The notes: a model not told the origin generated them from the sequence alone. 64,000 nt of DNA from SZUA-359 sp039809125 (GCA_039809125.1 JBDHUM010000002.1:1-64000), one strand, 5' to 3'. Positions 1 to 6,738 are shown, counted from the first letter of the stretch. Numbers and translations: made by a program.

Positions 1-36
1 CTTGTACCGTGAGTTCGAATCTCATCCTCTCCGCCA
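1..36 (+). tRNA. 3' end of a tRNA gene, probably tRNA-Ser (truncated by the window edge)
   Basis: The window opens inside a tRNA. A T-arm with the TTCGAAT loop (stem GTGAG/CTCAT) is followed by the 3' acceptor strand CCTCTCC, discriminator G and an encoded CCA at 34-36. The bases before the T-arm look like the end of a long variable arm, and the acceptor end matches the serine tRNA at 2573-2660, so a class II tRNA-Ser is most likely. The anticodon lies outside the window, so the identity is inferred. Confidence 0.75.
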
Positions 37-132
37 AAATAAAATAGTTAGACAAGCCGACTTATATTATGGTACACACTGGTTGATGAAGTCCGAAACT
101 ATATAAACTGATTCCCTACAGTAGGAAAAATG

Positions 133-849
133 CTATAGACTATCAATCCATTTTTTCAATCTAGGCAAAACGTCTTCCAGTTCAGATGGTTTAATATCAT
201 AGAACTTTTCTAAGTTATCTACGTCACATTTAGGAATATCGCGGTAAATATGCTTCAAATCAAAATTCGTTTTTTCGGGCCAGCCATTTTTGAGTCGTAA
301 AAACTTTGTAGCATAGCGAAGTATCAAGTAATAGTAATAGAGAGCCTCGAGTTTCCTGCCCCGACGAATATTTTTTATCAAGCTCGGACGCATTTGGGTG
401 TAGTAATCTTGAAGCTTCTTCCGTTTTCTTTCCATATCAAATGTATTTGAGTCACGTTCTTTGAATTTAATTATTTCTTTTTTGTCAAAAATGATATTCG
501 CATCATCGATGCCTTTTGTCAGAAAAACTTCACGAGTAATGCTTTGTGTATTTATATCTATTGTAAAAAATTCACTCATACCACTCAGGTGATATACGCA
601 CTGGCCAAGTTCTCCGCTATTCTTAACCACGTACTTGAAATCGATCGGAGAAATTTGTGAAAGAATAGTCTCAATATCATCATAAATCGTAAATATCTTG
701 CTATCATCTGTACATATCCACAAATCAATATCAGAATATTCATCTGAGTATCCTTGCGGCACTGAACCCTCCACCCAAAAAGCATAGATATCATCACGTG
801 TTTTTAGCTCACCCGCGAGGTAGGATATAATTTTTTCTTTATCGTCCAT
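133..849 (-). CDS. Nucleotidyltransferase of the DNA polymerase beta superfamily (MNT/aminoglycoside-adenylyltransferase type)
   Basis: The 238-residue protein carries the diagnostic GS-x(3)-G motif (residues 28-33) followed by SDIDL (39-43). D40 and D42 would be metal ligands, and D98 in FTIDIN is a plausible third carboxylate. The C-terminal half (about 140-238) is helical and rich in Lys and Tyr, as in stand-alone nucleotidyltransferases that modify small molecules or proteins. The substrate cannot be told; it could be an antibiotic-modifying enzyme or an orphan MNT protein, although no HEPN partner gene is adjacent. A TAAAAT box ends 7 nt upstream of the ATG and there is no Shine-Dalgarno sequence. 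The gene stands alone between tRNA genes, a common place for accessory genes. Confidence 0.8.
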   Translation of the reverse strand: MDDKEKIISYLAGELKTRDDIYAFWVEGSVPQGYSDEYSDIDLWICTDDSKIFTIYDDIETILSQISPIDFKYVVKNSGELGQCVYHLSGMSEFFTIDINTQSITREVFLTKGIDDANIIFDKKEIIKFKERDSNTFDMERKRKKLQDYYTQMRPSLIKNIRRGRKLEALYYYYLILRYATKFLRLKNGWPEKTNFDLKHIYRDIPKCDVDNLEKFYDIKPSELEDVLPRLKKWIDSL

Positions 850-944
850 AACGTTAATTTTAGCATTACCTGGAAAAGGTTATTAGAAAGTTATCAAAAA
901 GAATCGAAACCCGTTTTACGTATGGGGTCGCCTTCAAATCAAAA

Positions 945-972
945 TAGAGATTGAACATCAAGTCAATCTCTA
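945..972 (-). terminator. Intrinsic terminator of the tRNA-Arg gene
   Basis: A perfect 10-bp stem (TAGAGATTGA/TCAATCTCTA) encloses an 8-nt loop. On the minus strand it is followed by a T-rich stretch (TTTTGATTT), starting 16 nt after the tRNA-Arg CCA end. Confidence 0.7.
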
Positions 973-987
973 TCTGTAATTTCACAA

Positions 988-1064
988 TGGTACACCCGAC
1001 AGGATTTGAACCTATGACCTTTGGCTCCGCAAGCCAACGCTCTATCCAGCTGAGCTACGGGTGC
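988..1064 (-). tRNA. tRNA-Arg, anticodon GCG
   Basis: The reverse strand folds as a 77-nt class I tRNA. The acceptor is GCACCCG with CGGGTGT, the D-arm is GCTC..GAGC, the anticodon stem TTGGC/GCCAA encloses loop TTGCGGA, the T-loop is TTCAAAT, and CCA is encoded at 988-990. Positions 34-36 read GCG, so it decodes CGC and, by wobble, CGU. Most bacteria use an ACG anticodon deaminated to ICG for this box, so the GCG anticodon is unusual. Confidence 0.93.
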
Positions 1065-1125
1065 GTAAAATACTTACCAACTATACCATATAAAGAGGTG
1101 AGGCTCAATGAACAGTTTGGTAAAA

Positions 1126-1755
1126 TTAGATACGTAGTTTGCGGATAATTTTGTCGACTGTGTCGAGTGTAAGCTCACGCATCGGTAAACGAGCCGCCAA
1201 AATATCAACTACCGCCTCGCCGACTTCTTCAGGAAAGTATACACTTACCCCTGGCTGGAGACGTTTGCGCGGTATCAACATAAACGAGTGCTGCACATCA
1301 TCAACCATCAAGCCAAATTCTTTGAAATTATCGTACGGTAGTAATTTATCATCAATATGAAGTCCTTTGCGACTTAAAATGTACTGATGCAGCATGGGTG
1401 GGCGACGAACATATACTACCAACGCAACTGCCATAACAGGTATCAGAGCTGCGAACGTATACGAGCGAATCACAAGTATCGCAATAACTGTCAGAATAAT
1501 TGCAACAATGGCTAGCACAATATACCAAGTGGAAGCACGTTCGTGCGATAGACGCTCAGGCGCCTGCCAACGCACAAGCTCAGTATCAGCCTCGGCCTCA
1601 AATACAGCGGCATGAGATTCTGGCTCCAAAGATGTCGATTCAGGCTGAGCTACCCCCTCAATGGGTGGCACTGAATTCTGATCAAGCGTCACTGGCGGAG
1701 TTGATTGCGTCTGAGGTGGTTGTTGCCAATTATCTTGCTGCTTATCTGGTTGCAT
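1126..1755 (-). CDS. Membrane protein with a Pro/Gln-rich N-terminus and two transmembrane helices, unknown function
   Basis: The 209-residue product starts with about 60 low-complexity, Pro/Gln/Ser-rich residues. Two adjacent hydrophobic segments follow (about 77-95 and 97-115), separated by a short turn. The C-terminal domain of about 90 residues (from YILSRKGLHID) is predicted mixed alpha/beta and may resemble bacterial PH-like membrane-associated domains; I do not recognise a named family with certainty. An extended -10 element (TG-C-TATACT, 1762-1770 on the minus strand) ends exactly 6 nt before the ATG and there is no Shine-Dalgarno sequence, so the mRNA is probably leaderless. Confidence 0.7.
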   Translation of the reverse strand: MQPDKQQDNWQQPPQTQSTPPVTLDQNSVPPIEGVAQPESTSLEPESHAAVFEAEADTELVRWQAPERLSHERASTWYIVLAIVAIILTVIAILVIRSYTFAALIPVMAVALVVYVRRPPMLHQYILSRKGLHIDDKLLPYDNFKEFGLMVDDVQHSFMLIPRKRLQPGVSVYFPEEVGEAVVDILAARLPMRELTLDTVDKIIRKLRI

Positions 1756-1761
1756 AAAAAT

Positions 1762-1770
1762 AGTATAGCA
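1762..1770 (-). promoter_or_regulatory. Extended -10 promoter of the 1126-1755 gene
   Basis: On the minus strand the sequence reads TG-C-TATACT, then six bases, then ATG. No good -35 is visible, as expected for an extended -10 promoter. The predicted transcription start coincides with the start codon. Confidence 0.5.
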
Positions 1771-1810
1771 TGAGTGAAATAGAACGGGCAGAGGATAGCG
1801 GTCTCAGCAT

Positions 1811-1846
1811 AATTAAATAGACGACCAGACGGTCGTCTATTTAATT
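1811..1846 (-). terminator. Perfect 16-bp hairpin directly after tRNA-Ser(GCU)
   Basis: Two perfectly complementary 16-base arms (AATTAAATAGACGACC, 1811-1826, and its complement, 1831-1846) flank the 4-nt loop AGAC. The hairpin abuts the CCA end of tRNA-Ser. The T-rich distal arm makes it a plausible terminator for the tRNA, possibly working in both directions. Confidence 0.65.
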
Positions 1847-1939
1847 TGGCGGAGGAGGGGAGATTCGAACTCCCGCGCCAGGAAATCCCAGCCTACAGCT
1901 TTAGCAAAGCCGCCCCTTCAGCCACTTGGGTACTCCTCC
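1847..1939 (-). tRNA. tRNA-Ser, anticodon GCU
   Basis: The 93-nt class II tRNA on the minus strand has acceptor GGAGGAG with CTCCTCC, G discriminator and CCA encoded at 1847-1849. The anticodon stem CGGCT/AGCTG holds loop TTGCTAA, so the anticodon is GCT, reading AGC and AGU. A long variable arm and a TTCGAAT T-loop are present. Confidence 0.93.
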
Positions 1940-1993
1940 GTGTGTCTTACTAAAGTATATCACGGAATTTACCCCTCAGCTAGACATTACCCC

Positions 1994-2022
1994 TGGACAA
2001 ACATGAGCAAATTTGCTATAAT
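1994..2022 (+). promoter_or_regulatory. Sigma-70-type promoter of the lone pilin-like gene
   Basis: TGGACA (1994-1999), a 17-bp spacer and TATAAT (2017-2022). The predicted start near 2029 gives a leader of about 30 nt that carries an AAGGGA Shine-Dalgarno sequence (2048-2053). Confidence 0.75.
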
Positions 2023-2058
2023 GAAAGGACAATTAATTAGCCATAATAAGGGATATGT

Positions 2059-2451
2059 ATGAAATATAAGCTTACAGCAGCACTTTCGGCAATTTTTGCC
2101 AGTTTGTATGTTTATTCTTCGTCTGCGTTTGCTATTTCGGGTGTTCAAAACGGTGCCGATTCGGCTCGAACTGGCGATCAGCCAGTAGATCTCTTTGGTA
2201 GTGGTGGCACTTTTAGTACAATCACCAGCGTTATGTTGTTTATTGTGGGGGCGATCGCGGTAATCATGATTGTCATCGGTGGAATGCGCTACGTTTTGTC
2301 GGGCGGTGATTCAAGCAAGGTTACGGCCGCAAAAAACACTATTCTTTATGCGATTATCGGTATAATTGTGGCTATTTTGTCATATGCTGTAGTTCGATTT
2401 GTTATTGGCAACTTCATTAATGGTGGCGGTGGCGGCGGGACTGACGTTTAA
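2059..2451 (+). CDS. VirB2/TrbC-like T4SS pilin family protein (lone paralogue)
   Basis: The 130-residue protein has an N-terminal signal peptide (about 1-25, ending SSAFA) and two hydrophobic helices (about 57-79 and 93-117). Between them lies the family signature IGGMRYVLSGGD..K...AKNTI, and the tail is glycine-rich. This architecture matches type IV secretion pilins of the VirB2/TrbC type. It is closest by eye to the 4177-4611 product: both have a D-L-F-G-x-x-G-x-F motif just before the first helix. It lies about 1.7 kb from the main pilin array, across comFC and hsp20, with its own promoter and terminator, so it can be expressed independently. It would form or decorate a membrane-anchored pilus. 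Confidence 0.82.
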   Translation: MKYKLTAALSAIFASLYVYSSSAFAISGVQNGADSARTGDQPVDLFGSGGTFSTITSVMLFIVGAIAVIMIVIGGMRYVLSGGDSSKVTAAKNTILYAIIGIIVAILSYAVVRFVIGNFINGGGGGGTDV

Positions 2452-2480
2452 GTAACGCTATTGACTGATACATAGCTAGC

Positions 2481-2508
2481 TACGACCTGTTTGGTCGTAT
2501 TTTATTTT
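2481..2508 (+). terminator. Intrinsic terminator after the lone pilin gene
   Basis: A 7-bp stem (TACGACC/GGTCGTA) with loop TGTTT is followed by a T-rich run (2500-2508), 30 nt after the stop codon. Confidence 0.8.
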
Positions 2509-2540
2509 GAGGGCGAGCTATTGGCTGAATCCTCTCCCTC

Positions 2541-2564
2541 AAAGAAAAACACCCTTTCGGGCGT
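2541..2564 (-). terminator. Intrinsic terminator of tRNA-Ser(UGA)
   Basis: On the minus strand, ACGCCC-GAAA-GGGTGT forms a 6-bp stem (one G-U pair) with a GNRA loop and is followed by a T-rich tract (TTTTTCTTT). It starts 9 nt after the tRNA CCA. Confidence 0.75.
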
Positions 2565-2572
2565 CCATTCTC

Positions 2573-2660
2573 TGGCGGAGAGGGCGAGATTCGAACTCGC
2601 GGTGAGTTGCCCCACGACGGTTTTCAAGACCGTTACCTTAAACCACTCGGTCACCTCTCC
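2573..2660 (-). tRNA. tRNA-Ser, anticodon UGA
   Basis: The 88-nt class II tRNA has acceptor GGAGAGG/CCTCTCC, G discriminator and encoded CCA (2573-2575). Anticodon stem ACGGT/ACCGT holds loop CTTGAAA, so the anticodon is TGA, reading UCA and related codons. A long variable arm is present. Its 5' 36 nt recur at 2760-2795. Confidence 0.93.
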
Positions 2661-2759
2661 GTACATCTAACTTGTTAATGATATCACATGACCCTCGGAA
2701 AACCGTCTGATTGCTTCGCAATCTTACGACAGTTTAGTCGTTGACACGACGCGAACGCA

Positions 2760-2795
2760 CAAGACCGTTACCTTAAACCACTCGGTCACCTCTCC
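2760..2795 (-). pseudogene. Duplicated 5' half of tRNA-Ser(UGA)
   Basis: These 36 bp are identical to 2625-2660, the tRNA segment from the anticodon loop to the 5' end, with an offset of exactly 135 bp. The variable arm, T-arm and 3' acceptor strand are absent, so it cannot be a functional tRNA. It lies upstream of the intact gene in the same orientation. It may be a recombination or integration scar. Confidence 0.85.
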
Positions 2796-2827
2796 CTAGC
2801 TAAGTTAATTTTAACAGAGATAGACTA

Positions 2828-3517
2828 TTAAGTCGAGGATTGACGACTCTGTCGCGCCTTGAGGGGTTGACGAGCTGTAACTGCCACCCAAACTTGGGAG
2901 GCACCGGCATCCTTTAAGGCCTTAGCGGCATATTCAACCGACGCACCAGTAGTGACAACGTCATCAACCAAAAGATAGGTGGCGTCAGGATCAATTGTTC
3001 CGAAAGCTTTATACGACTTGGCAGCATTCTCTATCCGCGTTTTACGATTGCTGCCATATTGAACCAACTGACGCTGAGTCCTTACAATTACTTGTTGATA
3101 CTGAACTCGGCGCAGTTTTGCCAGGTATTTTCCAATTTGCTCAGCATGACCATAGCCACGCTGTCGTATGTGAGTAGAAATTGTCGGTACGGCCACCACG
3201 ACACACTTTTGAGGCAAGCGGGGAAGTATTGCATCTAGTAAGCGTGCCTGTGCATTGCAACCAGCTCTGCGTGATTCAAACTTAGTTTCGTTGATAAGTG
3301 TTTCAAGCGGTCCGGTCCGCTCAGCTGCAAAGCGGCTGTAGTCGTAAGATGTAACGCACGAGCTACATTTGCCAGTCGATGGTTTTTTACAAAGTACACA
3401 CTGCTCAGTTGCTTCAGAAATGATGTCATTCTGACAACTTTCACATAGTAATTTTCCGATTTTACCACATCCGCAACAGTAGTGGGGAGCTAAAACATTA
3501 GCAATCGCAGAAATCAT
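2828..3517 (-). CDS. comFC: ComFC-like phosphoribosyltransferase-family protein
   Basis: The 229-residue product has the ComF architecture. An N-terminal zinc-ribbon-like region has four Cys pairs (CCGCG, CESC, CVLC, CSSC; about 14-55). A type I phosphoribosyltransferase domain follows, with PRPP loop YLLVDDVVTTGAS (about 180-193) and the RQRGYGHAEQ segment typical of ComFC (about 117-126). In naturally competent bacteria ComFC assists inward transport or processing of single-stranded DNA. A competence protein next to a pilin gene fits DNA uptake, as CPR bacteria need external nucleotides. A TATAAT on the minus strand (3551-3556) lies inside the divergent hsp20 promoter. No Shine-Dalgarno sequence is evident. 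Confidence 0.88.
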   Translation of the reverse strand: MISAIANVLAPHYCCGCGKIGKLLCESCQNDIISEATEQCVLCKKPSTGKCSSCVTSYDYSRFAAERTGPLETLINETKFESRRAGCNAQARLLDAILPRLPQKCVVVAVPTISTHIRQRGYGHAEQIGKYLAKLRRVQYQQVIVRTQRQLVQYGSNRKTRIENAAKSYKAFGTIDPDATYLLVDDVVTTGASVEYAAKALKDAGASQVWVAVTARQPLKARQSRQSST

Positions 3518-3547
3518 TGTTGTTTTTACGTTTATTCATCGATACGC

Positions 3548-3576
3548 TTGATTATACTGCAAATCATGGGTATAAT
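3548..3576 (+). promoter_or_regulatory. Sigma-70-type promoter of hsp20
   Basis: TTGATT (3548-3553), 17-bp spacer, TATAAT (3571-3576). It overlaps, on the other strand, a TATAAT (3551-3556) that could serve comFC, so the two divergent promoters may compete. I see no CIRCE inverted repeat. Confidence 0.75.
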
Positions 3577-3625
3577 TTAGCCATTACATTACGTCACCTA
3601 GTGCCTAGAGAAAGTGGAGGATATC

Positions 3626-4108
3626 ATGGCCAGAAAGCAAAATGACGATTTGTTGATTGAAGACGAGCTTGCCGCCGCCTTTTTGTCTGATGACAGTGGG
3701 ATGTCGACAACTGACGACAACGCAGCACAAGCGCCCGCACAACAAGATGACCAACAGTGGAACGAAGAAGACCAGGATGTAATCCCTGGCCAGTTAGCAG
3801 TCGATGTATACGAAACCGACGAACAGCTTGTCGTAAAAGCCCGAACTGCTGGGGTGAACAAGGAAGACCTCGATGTTAGTATTTCGGATGGTATTTTGAC
3901 CATCAGCGGCACATTGAGTAGTGGCGACGATAGCGATGCAACCAACTGGCACATCCAAGAGTGCTACTGGGGCGAGTTTAGTCGCACGTTAGCTCTTCCT
4001 GTAGCAGTAAAAGAAGAAGAGGTTAGCGCAGTACTAAAAGATGGCGTGCTAACGATTACTTTTACTAAAGTAAAGCAAGAGCAAGCCAAGAAAATTACTA
4101 TCCAATAG
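3626..4108 (+). CDS. Small heat-shock protein, Hsp20/alpha-crystallin family
   Basis: The 160-residue protein has an acidic N-terminal region (about 1-55) and an alpha-crystallin domain from about 56 to 150. The domain contains the typical A-x-x-x-G-V motif (TAGVNKEDLDVSISDGILTI) and the C-terminal strand AVLKDGVLTITF. It would act as an ATP-independent holdase binding unfolded proteins. An upstream in-frame GTG at 3614 overlaps the Shine-Dalgarno sequence GGAGG (3616-3620), which sits 5 nt before the ATG at 3626, so I chose the ATG. The gene is monocistronic between its own promoter and a terminator. Confidence 0.93.
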   Translation: MARKQNDDLLIEDELAAAFLSDDSGMSTTDDNAAQAPAQQDDQQWNEEDQDVIPGQLAVDVYETDEQLVVKARTAGVNKEDLDVSISDGILTISGTLSSGDDSDATNWHIQECYWGEFSRTLALPVAVKEEEVSAVLKDGVLTITFTKVKQEQAKKITIQ

Positions 4109-4124
4109 CAATTGTTCTACAAAA

Positions 4125-4158
4125 AAATAACCCCTAGTTTGAAATCTAGGGGTTATTT
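4125..4158. terminator. Bidirectional intrinsic terminator between hsp20 and the pilin array
   Basis: A perfect 13-bp stem (AAATAACCCCTAG and its complement) with an 8-nt loop is flanked by A-rich sequence on the left and T-rich on the right. It lies between two converging genes and can terminate both. Confidence 0.85.
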
Positions 4159-4176
4159 AATTCTACGACCTGTTGA

Positions 4177-4611
4177 TTACGTAGTTTTTGAAAGGTTATC
4201 AATAACAAAGTTGACTATCGCGTACGCTAGAATCACCACGATAATACCAATGATTGAGTACATAATGGTGTTCTTCGCTGATTCAACCTGCGATTTATCG
4301 CCACCAGAGATAGTGTAGCGAATACCACCGATAATAAGCATGATTACCGCAATCGCACCAACAAGAAAGAGTAAGACATTGGTGATTGTTCTGAACACAC
4401 CGGTATCACCAAACAGGTCTGTTTGTTGATCAGTCCCCTTACTACAATTAGCCCCTTGCTGCAACGACAAACTGCCATCACACGTTGGCTCTGCTGGAGC
4501 AGTCGCCGCCGCCACAGGTAGGGCAACAAGTGAGCTTACACCAAGCATGGTGAACACAAGAGCAGTGACAACCGATGCGTTGGCCAAAATATTCTTAATG
4601 GTTTGTTTCAT
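4177..4611 (-). CDS. VirB2/TrbC-like T4SS pilin family protein, array member 6 (last)
   Basis: The 144-residue exported protein has a signal peptide (about 1-35, ending PVAAATA) and two hydrophobic helices around 73-95 and 110-135. The signature IGGIRYTISGGDKSQVESAKNTIMYSI lies between them. The mature N-terminal segment has two cysteines (CDGS, NCSKG) that could form a disulfide. It resembles the lone pilin at 2059-2451. It is separated from the other array members by 77 nt with its own TATAAT (4647-4652, minus) and an AAAGGA Shine-Dalgarno sequence, so it may be expressed separately, perhaps as a major pilin. Confidence 0.83.
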   Translation of the reverse strand: MKQTIKNILANASVVTALVFTMLGVSSLVALPVAAATAPAEPTCDGSLSLQQGANCSKGTDQQTDLFGDTGVFRTITNVLLFLVGAIAVIMLIIGGIRYTISGGDKSQVESAKNTIMYSIIGIIVVILAYAIVNFVIDNLSKTT

Positions 4612-4688
4612 AGCTAAATTTTCCTTTCTTATAAAGCTTAGCTTATATTATACACCTTCACGATTATTACGCTAGCAGTTATACGCCG

Positions 4689-5060
4689 CTATAGGTTCTT
4701 CGAAACAAAATCGACGATTGCGTAGGCGGCTATAGCGGCCACCAGACCAATCACAGCGTACATAATTGTATCTTTGGCGCTCTTAATATGATTTGAATCA
4801 CCGTTTGAGGTGACATATTTAATACCACCAATCACGATATAGATTACCGCCACCGCACCAATAAAGAACAGCAAAATATTAGTAATCAATTTCACCACTT
4901 CAGGTATCGTGTCAGACTTATCGCTGCCGGTTTTTGCACTACCACTGCCTTCTTTTATACATACTGTACCGGTACAGGCGGTAGCGGACACAGAGATTGG
5001 TGTCAAAGAACATACCCCAACAAGTCCGAAAGTCGCCAACACCATCATTAATTGTTTCAT
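4689..5060 (-). CDS. VirB2/TrbC-like T4SS pilin family protein, array member 5
   Basis: The 123-residue protein has a signal peptide (about 1-27), a short extracellular segment with two cysteines (TACTGTVCIK), then two helices (about 54-77 and 93-117) around the motif IGGIKYVTSNGDSNHIKSAKDTI. It is very similar to array member 4, just upstream (18-nt gap), so this pair looks like a tandem duplication. AAAGGA is present 6-7 nt before the ATG. Expected product: a membrane-inserted pilin or pilin-like subunit of the secretion apparatus. Confidence 0.83.
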   Translation of the reverse strand: MKQLMMVLATFGLVGVCSLTPISVSATACTGTVCIKEGSGSAKTGSDKSDTIPEVVKLITNILLFFIGAVAVIYIVIGGIKYVTSNGDSNHIKSAKDTIMYAVIGLVAAIAAYAIVDFVSKNL

Positions 5061-5078
5061 TTTACTAATCCTTTCGTT

Positions 5079-5453
5079 TTAACTAAACCATTCGACAACA
5101 AACGCCACCAAAGCCTGAGCGGCAATAGCGGCAATAAGCCCTAACACCGAATAGAGAATCGTATTTTTAGCGCTTTGCATATTATTTGCATCGCCCTGAG
5201 ATGTAACGTACTTGATGCCGCCTATCACTATCATAATTACCGCTGCAGCACCAATAAAATAAAGCAATACGCTAATAATATTAGCGATGAGCCCCGCGAC
5301 ATTATCTTTACCTGATGCCGTACACACTTTTGATGTATCGCCATCAGCACAGCCAGGGAATAAATCAATCGCCGAAACCGTTGACGTAGCATAAACGCTC
5401 AGCATCACCACTGCAGTGAGACTGAGAATAATAAATTTTAATCGTTGAATCAT
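5079..5453 (-). CDS. VirB2/TrbC-like T4SS pilin family protein, array member 4
   Basis: The 124-residue protein has a signal peptide (about 1-28) and an extracellular stretch with two cysteines (FPGCADG, KVCTASG). Two helices (about 54-78 and 94-118) flank IGGIKYVTSQGDANNMQSAKNTI. The core differs from member 5 at few positions. The gene follows member 3 by a 20-nt gap in the same direction. The N-terminal segments of the six proteins vary much more than the helices, as expected if the exposed region is under diversifying pressure. Confidence 0.83.
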   Translation of the reverse strand: MIQRLKFIILSLTAVVMLSVYATSTVSAIDLFPGCADGDTSKVCTASGKDNVAGLIANIISVLLYFIGAAAVIMIVIGGIKYVTSQGDANNMQSAKNTILYSVLGLIAAIAAQALVAFVVEWFS

Positions 5454-5473
5454 GTTAGTTACTCCTAACTAAT

Positions 5474-5788
5474 CTACCTGGTTACCCCAAATATTATATA
5501 CTGCGTAATGATAAATGCACTCATAATAATTACAACCCCCACAAGTGCGGCCACGATCGCATTGCGTGCCTGTTTGACACGGTTGGCATCTCCTCTTGAG
5601 GTTACATATATAAATCCAGCAATTACAATCACAAGTACCGCTACCATTCCGGCTGCCAAGTAGACAGCATTTAGTAAGCCTTGCATGCCGGTATTGGCAT
5701 CAGTAATCTTAGGATCGTAGCCAATATCTTTGCCTGGATCAACTGCAATAGCGAATTGCAGATATTTTTGCATACAATAATCGAGCAT
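5474..5788 (-). CDS. VirB2/TrbC-like T4SS pilin family protein, array member 3 (short)
   Basis: At 104 residues this is the shortest array member. It lacks a clear signal peptide; only a weakly hydrophobic stretch (LQFAIAVD) precedes the first helix. Two helices (about 42-64 and 80-100) flank IAGFIYVTSRGDANRVKQARNAI, with Arg replacing the usual Lys of the AK motif. Its start codon shares one base with the stop of member 2 (TGATG), so translation is probably coupled. Without a leader it may insert by another route or play an assembly role. Confidence 0.78.
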   Translation of the reverse strand: MLDYCMQKYLQFAIAVDPGKDIGYDPKITDANTGMQGLLNAVYLAAGMVAVLVIVIAGFIYVTSRGDANRVKQARNAIVAALVGVVIIMSAFIITQYIIFGVTR

Positions 5789-6222
5789 CAGACTGCATCT
5801 CCAATAAACCTTACAATTGCCACAGCGCTAAGTGCTATGACTAGCCCAACGAGGGCATTGGTGATAGTACTTTTTGCTGAGCTCATCTTGTTGGCATCAC
5901 CAGCACTTGTCATGTAATCGAAGCCTCCTCTAATTAGCATAACGATCGTCGCGTAGGCGACAAGCTGTAATATAATCTCGGCGATATTTAGACCTATCGT
6001 AAAGGCGAAGTTTTTGGCATCCTCATCGCCGTTACCAGGCTGTTTGATATTACAATCGTTGTCTACAACTCCGTTGTACCAAGCCGGAAAGGTAAGAAGG
6101 TACCGCTTACCGTCCGCGCATTCATTAGCAGCATAACTTGGTGTTGCAACAGAGAGTGTTAAGATTAAAGCAAGCGCCATGCCAAACATAACGATTCTAA
6201 AATTGGCAAACAAACGCATCAT
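5788..6222 (-). CDS. VirB2/TrbC-like T4SS pilin family protein, array member 2
   Basis: The 144-residue protein has a signal peptide (about 1-31, ending SYAA) and an extracellular segment of about 45 residues with two cysteines (NECADG, DNCNIK). Two helices (about 76-98 and 116-140) flank RGGFDYMTSAGDANKMSSAKSTITNALVG. The first glycine of the IGG motif is replaced by Arg. It overlaps the upstream member 1 by 4 nt (ATGA), a sign of translational coupling. Confidence 0.82.
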   Translation of the reverse strand: MMRLFANFRIVMFGMALALILTLSVATPSYAANECADGKRYLLTFPAWYNGVVDNDCNIKQPGNGDEDAKNFAFTIGLNIAEIILQLVAYATIVMLIRGGFDYMTSAGDANKMSSAKSTITNALVGLVIALSAVAIVRFIGDAV

Positions 6223-6596
6223 TTGAACACTCCGCCCGGAATTAAAAATTCAAGCCCAACATACATAAAACCATACAGTACCAGTCCAACTAGTGTATTG
6301 CGGATTTTTTCTTTTGCTTCTTTGGTTTGATTTGAGTTGTCGCCAGCCGTTGCATATAAAAACGCATGGAAGCCGATCATTGCAACTGCAACAACACCAA
6401 TACCTGCGGTGAGCAGACGAAGTACCCACAGTACAAACAACCAGGTGCCGCTCTGTTCAAGATTACCTTCTTCTGAAGCGTCACAAAATGATTGTGGTAA
6501 CACCACACAGTCAAGCGCTAATGTCCGCGGCACGTTAACTAGGCTGACGGCGGCTGTTAAAATGATAGCAAGCGCGATTATTTGTTTTTTCTTCAT
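6219..6596 (-). CDS. Divergent VirB2/TrbC-like pilin family protein, array member 1
   Basis: The 125-residue protein has a signal peptide (about 1-27, ending RTLA) and two cysteines in the mature N-terminus (LDCVV, SFCDAS). Two helices (about 55-80 and 100-120) flank FHAFLYATAGDNSNQTKEAKEKIRNTLVGL, in which the usual G-G-x-x-Y is replaced but the G-D-x-x-x-x-x-E-A-K spacing is kept. It is the most divergent member and first in the operon. The -10 box TACTAT (6605-6610, minus strand) ends 8 nt before the ATG, so the transcript is probably leaderless. Confidence 0.78.
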   Translation of the reverse strand: MKKKQIIALAIILTAAVSLVNVPRTLALDCVVLPQSFCDASEEGNLEQSGTWLFVLWVLRLLTAGIGVVAVAMIGFHAFLYATAGDNSNQTKEAKEKIRNTLVGLVLYGFMYVGLEFLIPGGVFK

Positions 6597-6604
6597 CTAT
6601 GTGT

Positions 6605-6633
6605 ATAGTAGTGCTTTTTTTGCAAAAAAACAA
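6605..6633 (-). promoter_or_regulatory. Promoter of the six-gene pilin operon
   Basis: On the minus strand TTGTTT (6628-6633) and TACTAT (6605-6610) are separated by 17 bp. The predicted start near 6598 leaves about 2 nt before the ATG at 6596. The -35 matches consensus at only three positions. Confidence 0.5.
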
Positions 6634-6703
6634 GTTGGTAACGCTATTTTTTGTTACTAGTGAAAACATAGTCGCTTTAAGAGATGCTTTTTGTAAAATA
6701 ATA

Positions 6704-6732
6704 TTGACATAACCGCCTCTAAATGATACTAT
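6704..6732 (+). promoter_or_regulatory. Promoter of the T4SS-like operon
   Basis: TTGACA (6704-6709), a 17-bp spacer and TACTAT (6727-6732). Six bases separate the -10 from the ATG at 6739, so the predicted transcript starts at the start codon. It is about 70 bp from the divergent pilin promoter, so both operons could be regulated together. Confidence 0.8.
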
Positions 6733-6738
6733 AAAAGC

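Noticed and set aside
951..1148. Open frame giving a short protein with MVHPTGFEPMTFGSASQ
   Set aside because: It is the antisense reading of the tRNA-Arg gene, a well-known artefact.
3614..3625. GTG start 12 nt upstream for hsp20
   Set aside because: It overlaps the GGAGG Shine-Dalgarno sequence; the ATG at 3626 is properly spaced.
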